In this document: positions 33,426 through 44,809 of the stretch, piece after piece
Layout of the letters: each line of letters begins with the position of its first letter
Numbering within the stretch: position 1 is the first letter of the stretch
Assembly (NCBI GenBank): GCA_963082975.1
Contig: OY720344.1
Coordinates: forward strand, 70,708,546-70,772,545
Length of the DNA stretch: 64,000 nt
Source: Labia minor
Lineage: Eukaryota > Arthropoda > Insecta > Dermaptera > Spongiphoridae
Reading direction: 5' to 3'
The notes under the pieces: generated by a model
What the model saw: only the letters and a program-made list of their open reading frames with translations
The model's database searches: none
Told to the model about the DNA's origin: nothing
Program-made: the position numbers and the translations under genes

Positions 33426-34960
33426 TCAAACATTATGTATTAATAAATGTGTATTTAAAGTTGATTTCCATTTAAATTTCTTTTTACAATAATAACATTC
33501 AAAAGGTTTTTCTCCTGTATGAATTACTAAATGTGTTTTTAAAATTGATTTCTGATTAAATTTCTTTTCACAATAATTACATTCAAAAGGTTTTTCTCCT
33601 GTATGAATTAATAAATGTTGATCTAAATGTGATTTTTGTTTAAATTTCTTTTTACAATAATTACAATCAAAAGGTTTGTCTCCTTTATGAATTAATAAAT
33701 GTGTATTTAAAGTTGATTTCCATTTAAATCTCTTTTTACAATAATTACATTCAAAAGGTTTTTCTCCTGTATGAATTAATAAATGTTGATCTAAATGTGA
33801 TTTTTGTTTAAATTTCTTTTTACAATAATTACAATCAAAAGGTTTGTCTCCTTTATGAATTAATAAATGTGTATTTAATGTTGATTTCCATTTAAATTTC
33901 TTTTTACAATAATCACATTCAAAAGGTTTTTCTCCTGTATGAATTACTAAATGATTTATTAAAGTTGATTTCAGTTTAAATTTCTTTTCACAATAATTAC
34001 ATTCAAAAGGTGTTTCTCCTGTATGATTTAATAAATGTTGATCTAAATATGATTTCTTATTAAATTTCTTTTCGCAATAATTACATTCAAAAGGTTTTTC
34101 TCCTGTATGAATTAATAAATGTTGATCTAAAGTTGATTTCTGATTAAATTTCTTATTACAATAATTACATTCAAAAGGTTTTTCTCCTGTATGAATTAAT
34201 AAATGTGTATTTAAACTTGATTTCCATTTAAATTTCTTTTTACAATAATTACATTCAAAAGGTTTTTCTCCTGTATGAATTAATAAATGATTTTTTAAAA
34301 TGGATTTCAGTTTAAATTTCTTTTCACAATAATTACATTCAAAAGGTGCTTCTCCTGTATGATTTAATAAATGTTTATCTAAAGATGATTTCTTATTAAA
34401 TTTCTTTTCGCAATAATTACATTCAAAAGGTTTTGCTCCTGTATGAATTAATAAATGTTGATCTAAAGTTGATTTCTGATTAAATTTCTTTTTACAATAA
34501 TTACATTCAAAAGGTTTTTCATCTGTATGAGTTAATAAATGTCTAATTAAAATAGATTTTTGATTAAATTTTTTCTTACAATAGTTACATTCATAAGGTT
34601 TTTCTCCTGTATGAATTAATAAATGTTGATCTAAATGTGATTTCCAATTAAATTTCTTTTTACAATAATTACATTCAAAAGGTTTTCCTCCTGTATAAAT
34701 TAATAGATGTTGATCTAATTTCGATTTCTGATTAAATTTCCTTTTATAATAATTATATGGAAAACGCTTTTCTTCTGTATGGATTGAATCAGTTTCTTCT
34801 TCAAATTTTTCGTCTAAATATTTCTCTGTATCCTTTTTTAGTATTACATCATTTTTGAAAATTGCAAATATTTTTTTATGAATACATTTTTTTAGGTGTT
34901 TAGATAAAAATTCATCACTTATAAAATTCATATGACAATATATACAAGAATATAGAGGAC
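33426..34960 (-). CDS. C2H2 zinc-finger protein, 3'-terminal exon, copy 2 (15 intact fingers)
   Basis: Paralogue of 5232-6430, probably a nuclear DNA-binding protein. From the Met at 34931 it gives 501 residues: the same N-terminal part, the same decayed first finger (FPYNYY), then 15 intact C2H2 fingers of 28 residues, ending IHNV. The frame again extends upstream to an acceptor (exon start 34960) and supplies the CIYC of a C2HC finger. It has exactly 112 residues (four fingers) more than copy 1. Fingers 10-11 and 12-13 are a near-perfect two-finger duplication (KWKSTLNTHLLIHKGDKP then KQKSHLDQHL). Finger helices vary at the DNA-contact positions. The open frame and retained zinc ligands suggest it is kept by selection. 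Upstream exons were not found. Confidence 0.8.
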
Positions 34961-36520
34961 CTAAAAAAAGAATTGTTTTCGTTATTTTAAATCATTACAT
35001 TTTTATATATCTAACTTATTTATAATTCAATTTAAGGAATAATAAAGAGGCGCAACCAGAAATTTTTAATGGGGGGGTGTACATTACAAAAAAAATATTT
35101 CATATGTATATTTATTTTTATAAAGGTTTAGGGAAATTTTGCAATTATCACCAATTAAAAAAAATTGTGTTATATTTAATGTATATAATATATATTTAAA
35201 TTCAAATTGTATATAATTACGCTATCTGGGCAAAGCAATCACAGGTGAACGTCGAGTCCTCTTGTGATCATAAGTCATACTTCAACTGTCAAAACATGGC
35301 CACCCACCCCTAATTTATATGCAAATTTTAATAATTTTTATCTCGTAAACTCTGAGCAAGCACCAAAAAATTCAAAAGAAAAATTTATCAAAATAATAAA
35401 AGGTACGCACTGTTATTTTTTATGCAATTTCTTGAGGGAAGGGCCAAATGATATTACCAAAAAAATCATTTTAGTGACAATTAACCAAACTTGAGATGAA
35501 AATAAAGAAATAAATATTACCTATATATATTGGATATTTTCTGTCTTCTTGCGAATAAAGATCCATTTTTACTTGATTATTATATTATCAATTATAAAAT
35601 TTATTGTAGGTAGTAAGTAAAATAAACGTTCTTAATTTTGATTTTGATTTTTAATCAAAATAACAACCAAATATTCATCTTCAAGATAGCAACGATCAGG
35701 GGGTGGGGGGTGGGGGTCACTTAAATGTGGGAATTGAAACCGAAATTTAGTTAGATATTATTTTCCTGCTAGCGCTGCAGGCGCCCGACAGATCGCATTA
35801 CGGATGGTCTGTGGCACTTCATTTTAAATTAAAAGTGATGGTCTGTGATCAACATGGCTGGCCTGTGCTATAATCATTTTAATATTAATTATCAACAAAA
35901 TAGTTTTTAATGTAGTGAAGTAGATTCCGCCCTGGAAGGGTACCCCAGAATGTACATCAATATGGCATGTTTTGTGAAAAATTAAGTGGAAAATTAAATA
36001 CAATGTGTAACAAATCAATATTTAAATAAAATAAATAATTAAAAAAAAATTAATTTAAAGTGTTTTATTTATAAATCCACTTAAAACTAGAAAATAATTT
36101 TTCTTTTAGCCTTAATAAGTATATTTTTCTTCATGATGGGGTTGTACAATGGTCCGCCTAATTAGCACTTTAACAACAATGGTCGAGATACTTTGAATAA
36201 AGAGACTAATTAAAATGAATTGGTTAATTAATTTTCAGTATATCTTTTATAGTTTTTCATGATTAAAAATTGCATAAAACTGCTATAGAATTTCAGCTTT
36301 GTTGAATCACTGAAAGTACCCGAATTAATTTTTTAGCACGTTGACTGACAATCACGCGCCAGCTCGTGACGTGGTCCCATCAACAAACAGCCAAACTCGC
36401 GCTAGTTTAATAAATATTATTTATTAATTTTAATTTATAATTTAATTTAAATATAATATATGTCTTAATTAATCCAATTGGAATTTGCATGATAGCCGAG
36501 CGGAGACACCCCACATTTTT

Positions 36521-36676
36521 TACTTTCCCGCATACTTCGTATAAGGGAAGTATTGGAATCGTCAAAAATTTCGACTTCGAGATTTCGATAGATCTTGACG
36601 TTTTAGACCTCCCTGAGTCGGAAAATACCATTTTTCGAATTATGTCTGTGTGTGTGTATGTATGTATGTATGTATG

Positions 36677-36707
<31 letters not shown>

Positions 36708-37559
36708 TGTCTGTAAGCAAATTTACTCAAAAACTAATCAAGTTAGGACTTTGAAATTTGGTACACCGATATTATTCACAGTTTGTAGATTTCTATCAAA
36801 ATTTCGTCAAAATCGGTTAACCGGAAGTTGTACTTTACCTACAATGGTTGCGTTTACCTTTCAAGTAAAGTACCAGTTTGCTTCGAGATATTTGCTTCAT
36901 ATTTTGTATATAGATTTAAAAATATGAAAAAAATTGAGATACCAAATTTCATCATGATCTGACTACCGGAAGTGACATTTTACCTATACAAGTAGCGTTT
37001 CTTTTTTACCGAGCGACGATAGTAAGGGAAGTATTGTTTTCACACCAAATTTCACCTATGGATATTTTTAGGTACATATCTCCACGAATCATGCATTTTC
37101 TTAACAGAAAAAAGTATTTTTAGCATGATGTCTGTCCGTCCGTCTGTCCGTCCGTCCGTATAGAGGTGTACAGCCTGAACGGCTAAACGGATTTTTATGA
37201 AATTTGGTATATTTAATTAATACATCAGTAGGATGAATTGATCAACTTTTGGTGCAAATCCGGAAACCGGAAGTGCTAGTATTGCCGATCGAAGAGAGGA
37301 AGTGAAGGGTTATTTTCATATCAAATTTCACGTGAGGACATATCTCCACGTGTTATGCACTTTGTATTGGTTTTATCCTCGAGAAAAATCATCTTCATTA
37401 GTTTTTTCTTAATTTAAAATTATATGACGTCACCCAGCACTTCATGACGTCACAGCCAGCCCTTATATATTATAAATAAAATAAAATTAAAAATATTTAT
37501 ATTATATCCATATTTGTTTTTTTACATTTAAAATATCAGTTAACCGGAAGTAGAACTTT

Positions 37560-37596
<37 letters not shown>

Positions 37597-37740
37597 GTTA
37601 CCAAATATCAAATTTGACACCAATAAACTAATACGAACTGGCTCTTTATCAATAACAAGTTTACACATTCTAAATATTCATTCACAACTCTTTATACCTA
37701 TTTATATGCGGGAAAGTCTAGGGGAGGACACTCCCGCTTA
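36521..37740 (+). mobile_element. Helentron/DINE-like element, subfamily A, complete, with nested D piece
   Basis: Exact insertion by comparison with copy 1 (CACATTTTT|TTTCATTTAT): 1220 bp between two Ts without target duplication. 5' TACTTTCCCGCATAC, (GTAT)n at 36653-36705, core ACTCAAAAACTAATC, 3' subterminal TATGCGGGAAAGT complementary to the 5' end, then hairpin GGGAG-GACA-CTCCC. It abuts the 3' end of a subfamily C element. A D-type 5' half (ACCGAGCGACGATAG at 37018) is nested inside. No ORF. Confidence 0.85.
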
Positions 37741-38049
37741 TTTCATTTATAAATTAACTCAAATGTACGTTTGATAAACTTAGATGATTAAAAATGCATT
37801 GGATTAATTATTCTTGGTTAATCAATTATTAATTAATTTCTTGTGATCTTTATAAATAGTATCTTTATGGAAATAGAAATTATTATTTTTTTATTTATTT
37901 TTATTTTTATATTTATTTCGTTCTCGCTAAGAACAATTAGTATGTGTTTCTCTCGTTTCAAATATTTACATTGAAGGAAATTTTTAATCCATAAATATTA
38001 AATATTAACAAGAACATTATTCGTTTATTTTATTTATGTAAATTACATA

Positions 38050-38900
38050 AAACCAGCTGGTCAGAGCGCCTTCGGCGCTCTTCAGACCTGGACGGGTGCT
38101 CCGCCCCCTGTACCCCCGAGTGTTACATAGTATTTGGTTAATTGGTTTCATCCATTTTGTTTCAATCAGTATATTACATAAAACATTCATTTCTTTTTGT
38201 GTTCTTATTTAAAATATATTTTAATTTAATCAGTAAATTAATTATATATTATTATATTATTATTGTATATGTTATATCTATCTATTTATATGGCTCAAAG
38301 ATACTCGAAAGTTCTTGGCCACATTTCTCCAAATGTCCCTATCCTGAGCCCTTGTCCCATCTCTCTTACGTCCCTTCCTATGCGTCCATGGTCTTGATTC
38401 CCTTTGATAATAATTTTGATGAGATAAGCCTCTTTACTGCATGAAAACAGGCCTTTCCCGATTGATACCTCGATTTAAATTCTTCTCAAATATTATTATC
38501 CTTTGTGATTACATTCAATTTTTCTACATATTCAAATTTTACATTTTGTATATTAAGATTTTTATGTTAATACTGTTCCTCTTTGTCACTAAATATTTTT
38601 TCTTATCACTATTATTTTCAAACCTCCATTAATTTTTCCTCGCTATCTGTAATTGCAATTGCCGAATCTCTTATAATATTTAAGACGTCTGCTTAGCCTA
38701 ACTTTTCAATTTTTTTGTTTAATTGCAATTCGAGTGATTTTTTCCCAATTTGTGTAATCACATACTCACAACATGCAACATATAATTGGTCGTGGGAAAA
38801 ACATGGGGATTGCAAATGAATTCCGCAGCACTTGAGTGTCTGACCCTGAGCTTGGAACATGGTCAAATCGGCAGTCAAAGTTGAAAATTCCCCATATATT
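38050..38900 (-). mobile_element. Helitron/LINE chimera, second copy
   Basis: Matches 16715-17590: hairpin GAGCGCC-TTC-GGCGCTC at 38064-38080, LINE blocks at about 38290-38470 (minus), and a Helitron helicase tail at 38693-38865 (AQGQTLKCCGIHLQSPCFSH then DQLYVACCEY). Unlike copy 1, the helicase segment is not internally duplicated. Confidence 0.65.
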
Positions 38901-39584
38901 ATAACTACTGTAATTAGTATTATTATAATGTAAAATTATAAAGAAAAAATGTTTAGATATCATTGTAGATATTTTCATTATTATTATTAATTATTATTAA
39001 TTATTTATGTCAACTTATTTAAAATTTGATATCTACATTCACCTCATTCAAAGAACATGTATATTTTTATTATGTTTATAATTTAATTTTTTTAATATAT
39101 TGGCCTTTTTAAATAAACACTGAACACATTTTCAAGATTATATGAATAAATAATTTTAATTTTGATCTCATAATTGGATTTTCATTTTCAAGTAAATAAG
39201 ATGGCTGGAATCACAATATATGAAGGGACACACAGAGATAGATAGATATAACATTTACAATAATAATATATAATTAATTTACTGATTAAATTAAAATATA
39301 TTTAAAGTAAGAACACAAAAACAAATAAATGTTTTATCTAATATACTGATTGAATATTTAGTATATAATATTACAATTACAATTTTTTTACTCTCTACTG
39401 ACTGTTCATTTCATAACTGAAAATAGTGTAGAATAGAAATAGACGATATTACTTGGATTAATCTTATAATGCTAGCTAAAATTGTTTGTTTGATTATTGA
39501 GGAACCCAGATCCATTCATTTTAATCAGATTGATGCAATGATGCAACATTTAATAATTGTAATAAATAATTAAAGAATTGTATA
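38901..39584. other. Repeat mosaic, no gene seen
   Basis: 39205-39300 matches 18340-18360 plus 19449-19540, and 42270-42330 (ATGAAGGGACACA block). 39420-39580 is the reverse of 25330-25480. It forms the flank into which the LTR element at 39585 inserted. Confidence 0.55.
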
Positions 39585-39720
39585 TGAAATGTATTGCATA
39601 TTATTTAAATAAAAAAAAACCATTTAAAATTTAAATCTAAATTTATTTATATTTAAATCTAAAGAAAATAAAACATTTCTCATGAAGGATTCAAAAATAA
39701 CTGAATCACTGTGTATAATC

Positions 39721-40041
39721 TTCTTATATATAAAATTCTCGTGTCACAAAACTTTGAAAAAGTACTCCTCCGAAACGGCTGGACCGATTCTTATGAAATT
39801 TTTTATGTATATTCAGTAGGTCTCAGGGCATGTCAGACTTCCTTCATAAAACCGCTAATTGGTAAGGTGTGTCCAGAGGGTGGAATTTAAATAAAATTAG
39901 TTTAGTTACCATAATAGATCATAGAGGCGCTGGTGGTGATAATTTGACATTTGCTCAGAATTTAAAAATTATTGTAATATTTCACTTTTTATTTTAAATT
40001 CTAATATTCAAATATCAATTCAATTATATTAAATTATTAAA
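39721..40041 (+). repeat. Insect-type interspersed repeat inside the LTR element
   Basis: Contains CTCCTCCGAAACGGCTGGAC and CGATTCTTATGAAATT, the same core found in the Helentron-like families. It interrupts the left LTR. Its ends could not be fixed. Confidence 0.5.
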
Positions 40042-40170
40042 GCTTTGGTGGTTGTTTTTATTTATAACGGAATTTTGTAAATTAAACCACATATTGATAT
40101 TTGCTACTTCTGCAATCGAAACGTTGTGTATATTTTTGTATTTTTTGAATAAATTTACAATAACAAATAT
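40042..40170. repeat. Half of a foldback element replacing the end of pol
   Basis: Matches one arm of the foldback at 59940-60190, from the GCTTTGGTGGTTG flank through the ATCGAAACG stretch and TTTGAATAAATTTACAATAAC. The reverse transcriptase frame stops being recognisable exactly where this begins. Confidence 0.7.
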
Positions 40171-40990
40171 CAATATAAGGAAGCCTTTTAAAAGTAAATA
40201 AACCCCTATGTGTATTTATTGTGACCAACTTTCTTGATTCCTCGTCTAATTCTAATTGCTGATAAGCTTCAGACAAATCCAATTTACTAAAAATTTTACA
40301 TTTACCCAAAGAAAATAATAAATCATTAATTCTAGGAACCGGGTGTCGATCTATTTGTAAATGTTTATTTAAAGAAACTTTATAATCTCCGCATATTCTA
40401 ATTTTTCCATTTGATTTTATTACAGGAACGATTGGAGATGCCCATTCTGAACTTTCAACAGCAACCAATTGGCCCTTACTAACAAGCCTATCCAATTCCT
40501 CAGAAACCTTTTCTCTTAACGAAAAAGGAATGGGCCTAGCTCTATAAAATATAGGCTTACAATTTACATTTTTAATATGCAATGACACTTGTTTTTTGTT
40601 AAAACATCCCAACTTATCATTAAAGACTTCGGGATAATCGGAAAATATTTTATTGCATGACGTCTCATTAACATAAGAGATGCCATTTTTAAAACATGTA
40701 TCTAAATTAAGAATGGTTAACCAATCTCTACCCATTATGGGTCCTGAACCATTATTAATAATATATAAATCAGCAATTTCATTTTTATCTTTAAATTCTA
40801 GAGTTATTTCAATAATTCCTTTCACTTGAATTGGTTCCCCTATATATGAACTAAATGAATGTATGCAAGTTTTCATTTTTGAATTTTTTAAAAATTTAGA
40901 GTTTAAATAAATGTGTTCAGTTATAGCAGAAATTGGAGAACCTGAGTCAATTTGAAATTTCATTACATTTCTATTTATATATATGTACAT
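40162..40990 (-). pseudogene. gypsy pol: protease and truncated reverse transcriptase
   Basis: Protease with active-site DSGSPIS, a GRDWL motif, then a reverse-transcriptase N-terminal half with LDRLVSKGQLV, SEWASPIVPV, RICGDYKVSLNKH, and FSKLDLSEAYQQLELDEES. It stops before the YxDD catalytic box. The frame runs on to 40082 through unrelated foldback sequence. pol overlaps the end of gag by about 20 bases in the +1 frame. Non-functional. Confidence 0.85.
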
Positions 40991-41867
40991 TCAAATAAAA
41001 TGGCTTGATCAAATTTATTTTTAATGAAGACGTTATAGAATTAACAATACTTTCACTATCACTATCATTTTTATCCACTGAAACAGATGACACGTTAGTT
41101 TTATATTTACTTACTGTTTTGTTTTTATTTGGACACACTCTTGCTATATGGCCTTCCTTTCGACAAATATGACATTGAAAAGTTTTAAATTTACACTTTG
41201 CAAAACAATGGTTTGTTCCCCCACAATGAACACACTTTGGAACTTTATTATAATTTGCATTCACTTCCAATGAATCTTGTGATTTTATTTTAGTTTTTTT
41301 AATTTTATTTAAAACACTAATGGAGGAACAAGAAGTAGATAAAGAAGCTTCCTTACTTAAAGCGATTTGATAAATGTCTTGTAATGATCTTGAAGGCTCT
41401 TCTTCGCAAATACGGTCCAAAATTGGTCCGGAAGTCAACCCAACAATAAAGCGGTCCTTAATAAAATCATCTAATAAATTACCAAACTGACAAGAAGACG
41501 CGGCATTTTTCACTCTTAAAAACCAATTATTTATAGTTTCATTTTCATTTTTAGTCAAAGAGTGGAATTCTACTCTTTTTCTAAATGCAGAAATCTTTTG
41601 AATAAAGTGGAGATCCAGAACTTTAATTAATTCATCAAATGTCTTCAAAGTCGGACTCACCGGGTCGCAGAGATCACGAAGAATTTTTAAACATTTTTCT
41701 CCAATAGAGGTTAGAAAAACAGGTACTTTTCTACCGTCTTCGATGGCGTTTGCCAAAAAATACATCTGAACTCTATCTTTATAAATTCTCCAATCATCAG
41801 ATGGGTCAAACTCGGGTAGAAAACCAATACCTCCGAAGATATTCATTCGTTTATCAGAAGCGTCCAT
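40971..41867 (-). CDS. gypsy gag polyprotein
   Basis: 298 residues starting MDASDKR at 41867, about 80 bp downstream of the primer-binding site. The capsid-like region includes YFLANAIEDGRKVPVFL and WFLRVKNAASSCQFG. Two CCHC zinc knuckles, CVHCGGTNHCFAKC and CHICRKEGHIARVC, mark the nucleocapsid part. The open frame suggests a fairly recent insertion, though the element as a whole is defective. Confidence 0.85.
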   Translation of the reverse strand: MDASDKRMNIFGGIGFLPEFDPSDDWRIYKDRVQMYFLANAIEDGRKVPVFLTSIGEKCLKILRDLCDPVSPTLKTFDELIKVLDLHFIQKISAFRKRVEFHSLTKNENETINNWFLRVKNAASSCQFGNLLDDFIKDRFIVGLTSGPILDRICEEEPSRSLQDIYQIALSKEASLSTSCSSISVLNKIKKTKIKSQDSLEVNANYNKVPKCVHCGGTNHCFAKCKFKTFQCHICRKEGHIARVCPNKNKTVSKYKTNVSSVSVDKNDSDSESIVNSITSSLKINLIKPFYLNVHIYK

Positions 41868-42619
41868 TTTCTTCTTTTCAATGTTTTCAATTTAATAGAA
41901 CTTCGCAGCTTAACAGGTAGTTAATATTATTAATATTTTTTTTATCCCATCCTCGTCGCCAATTGAAATGTATTGCATATTATTTAAATAAAAAAAAAAC
42001 ATTTAAAATTTAAATCTAAATTTATTTATATTTAAATCTAAAGAAAATAAAACATTTCTCATAAAGGATTCAAAAATAACTGAATCACTGTGTATAATAT
42101 ATATATAATATATAATCCGAATATTCACGGAATAAAATTAAAAATAAAAATAACAAGAAATACTACAGTATATCAATATTTTTTAATTCAAACTCAATAA
42201 TAATGAATATTTTTTTTTAACTTATGTACCGAGCCGAGCCTCGGGGTCCCGGTACTAAAATATTATTATGGGTGGAATTACAATATATGAAGGGACACAC
42301 AGAGATAGATAGATATAACATTTACTGATTAAATTAAAATATATTAAAATAAGAACCCAAAAACAAATAAATGTTTTATCTAATATATACTAATTGAATA
42401 TTTAGTATATAATATTTTATAATATATATTTAGGGATTCGTTGTATAATAAATTGATAACGTCATTTAATTCTCCTACTATATATAGAATCGAATATAAA
42501 GATAAATCTTCTTTTAAACGTTGTGTGAAACAATTTCAAATAATTTAAATGTATATCTATTAATGTAATAAAAAAAATAAATCAATTATGAATATAATAT
42601 AAATATTTTTAATTTTATT

Positions 42620-42880
42620 TTAAGAATAGATATATAAATCTCGCAGGCTGTGGTTGTGACGTCACATATATACATTTAAATTTAAAAAAATAAAAAAACA
42701 AATAAAGATGTAGTTTTCCTGAGATGTGATCAATAAAACTCAATTTTTCTTTATAAATACTATCTCTGGTGTGAATTTCAAAAAAAATCGTTAGAGCGGT
42801 TTTTGAGAACCCATTTACAAACATGCATACATACAAACAATTTTTACTCGTATAAGAAGATAAGATATGGGGGAGTTTTC
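42620..42880 (-). repeat. Interspersed repeat family E
   Basis: Same as 19789-20000 and 28685-28870: GTGACGTCACAT palindrome, CTCAAAAACCGCTC core on the minus strand, and the ACTCGTATAAGAAGATAAG end. Confidence 0.55.
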
Positions 42881-43936
42881 TTTTAATTTAAAAATTATTT
42901 ATTTGGATATAAAACTAACATTTTTTTAAAAAAAGCATATTTGATTGCTCTAATGTTAATTTTATATCTCAATAAATAATTTTTAAATTCCCAATATTCA
43001 TTCAAAAAAGAAAAAAAGGAAAAAAAAATTTAAAAAAACCTCCCTACTATCGTCGGTCAGTAAAAATGCACACACAAGCCCGAGCTGTAGGCATTTTGCT
43101 GGCTTTTAATACTTCAAAAAATAGCATTGAGCAGGCCCCCTAAACTTTATTGTTCTCCGTGAAACAAAGTTTTTGGCGCCATCTGGTTATACTGGCATTC
43201 GAAAATATAATAAAAAATCGGGCTTGTGTCCGTGTTGTGTGTATGTGTTTGGTCATTGCAAAGACCAATAAGTTTAAAATAATTTAATATATATGTTTGG
43301 AATATCGAATTTTAAGTACATGGGTAGATCGACAGGTTATATATATGATCTGTTTAATAAAAACTGATAAAAACAGCCTATTTGGCTTACTCTGCAGCAG
43401 TGCGATCTCTTGAGCGCCTGTAGAGTTAAAAATTGGGTGCCTGCAGCACCATCTCTTAATTTCGTACAAAAGACTAAACAAGGATTCAAAGGCTCGGTAA
43501 GAGTGAGATAGGTTTGCCAAACACACAAGTAGTAGTAAATAAAATTAACGTTTTTAATTTGGATTTTGATTTTCAATCACAGACCATCCGTTTCAATCAA
43601 AATAACATAGTCTGTGATATGCTGTGGCTGTGATAACAACCAAATATTGTCTTTAAGATAGCAACGATCAGGGTGGTGGGTCACTTAAATACGGGAGTTG
43701 AAACCGAATTTTAGTGAATAAGATATTATTTCTTAATATTGATGATATTTTGTAAATCATAAAAATAAAATTAAATCAAAGATTTTGATATAATTTTAGT
43801 ATCTTTAGAACCCATAATATTCATAATTTTTAATTAATTAGAACCATGAAATGAATTGGAAATGATATTGAATATTATTTTATAGAATCAATTTGTAAAT
43901 AAACACTTACACTTACTAATGCATTAAAATAAAAGA

Positions 43937-43982
<46 letters not shown>

Positions 43983-44033
43983 TTAAATAAACATGAAAAT
44001 TAATAAATCACAACTACAATTAAACCCTTTTTA
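42881..44033. other. Repeat-rich intergenic DNA, no gene seen
   Basis: Contains a D-type 5' fragment in reverse (TACTATCGTCGGTCAG at 43046), the repeat shared with 10374-10660 (43370-43510), a fragment like 7085-7210 of the duplication (43545-43720), and a TA microsatellite at about 43943-43978. Confidence 0.5.
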
Positions 44034-44805
44034 TCATAATACTAGCAGACTCGGCAAAGCTTCGCTTTTGCATGTGTATCTGTATACATATATACGTTTG
44101 TGATAACTGAACACTTAATAATAATAATAATAATAATAATGTATTAAATGAATATAATTTAAATTTTAGTTTTAATTGCACTTTTTTTTTGTTTTTATTT
44201 TTATTTATTTTTATTGAAATTATTACAAATAATAATAATTTATTAATTGAATATTATTTTTTTCTTTTTCCAAGTAAATTTACAACTGCCCTATTATAAT
44301 GGGCACTATAAAATTGTTTGTCTTCTACAATATGTACATATTTCGAGGAGAGGAAGAAGGGGAAATAGAAAAAATAGGAGAAGAAATGAAGGAAGGAAAA
44401 AAATAGTATATTCTCTTATTATGGAGATTCTTATTGTTTGTCTCACAGGTCTACCTACATTATTTCATTACCATTGTATGATTCAAAATAAATTCAAAAT
44501 ATTTAATAGGGCATGACATTATCGTAGTATTTTTCCCATCCCAGAATATTTGCTAATAATACATGTTGGAGTTCCAATCACCTGCATATTTAATGGCAAT
44601 TTCAATGCTGAATATGCTTTTAAATAAAAAAAAAAATTGAAGAAAGTAATTGGAATTATTATTATTAAGAATCAACAAATAAATTTATTAAATATACATT
44701 TAAATATGTAAATAAATCTATATATAAATTTAATAAATATTCAAACAATAATTGAAACAATATAAATAAAACGATTCAATATTTTACTTACAATGTGATT
44801 TTTAT
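44034..44805 (-). mobile_element. Family F element, 3' part
   Basis: Reverse orientation of the insertion at 31220-32467: begins ACTAGCAGACTCGGCAAAGC and matches through the (ATT)n tracts and CCAACATGTATTATTAGC to TATTTTACTTACAATGTG. It is interrupted at 44810 by a subfamily D element. No coding capacity. Confidence 0.7.
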
Positions 44806-44809
44806 TTTT

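Larger units (their letters stand above)
30998..38063. repeat. Segmental duplication, copy 2 (expanded)
   Basis: Direct-orientation copy of about 4380-8313. It is longer because of a family F insertion (31220-32467), a 0.33-kb insertion beside the gene's stop (about 33089-33419), four extra zinc fingers (336 bp) and a subfamily A insertion (36521-37740). Between 34932 and 36520 it differs from copy 1 at only a handful of positions. Confidence 0.9.
39585..42167 (-). mobile_element. Ty3/gypsy-type LTR retrotransposon, defective
   Basis: 5-bp target duplication GTATA at 39580-39584 and 42168-42172. The right LTR (5' LTR on the minus strand) is 41964-42167, plus-strand ends TG...CA. The left LTR survives as 39585 to about 39720 with only about two differences over the shared part. 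Next to the 5' LTR lies a primer-binding site (41945-41962, TGGCGACGAGGATGGGAT) complementary to the 3' end of metazoan tRNA-Ser(GCT). gag and the start of pol are intact frames; reverse transcriptase is cut short, and RNase H and integrase are absent, replaced by other repeats (39721-40170). Confidence 0.9.

Noticed and set aside
36407..36730. ORF with YIHTYIHT repeats and its plus-strand VCMYVCMY counterparts
   Set aside because: Translations of the (GTAT)n tract in the subfamily A element.
43943..43978. TA run as replication origin or centromeric signal
   Set aside because: Short plain dinucleotide repeat like several others in the window.
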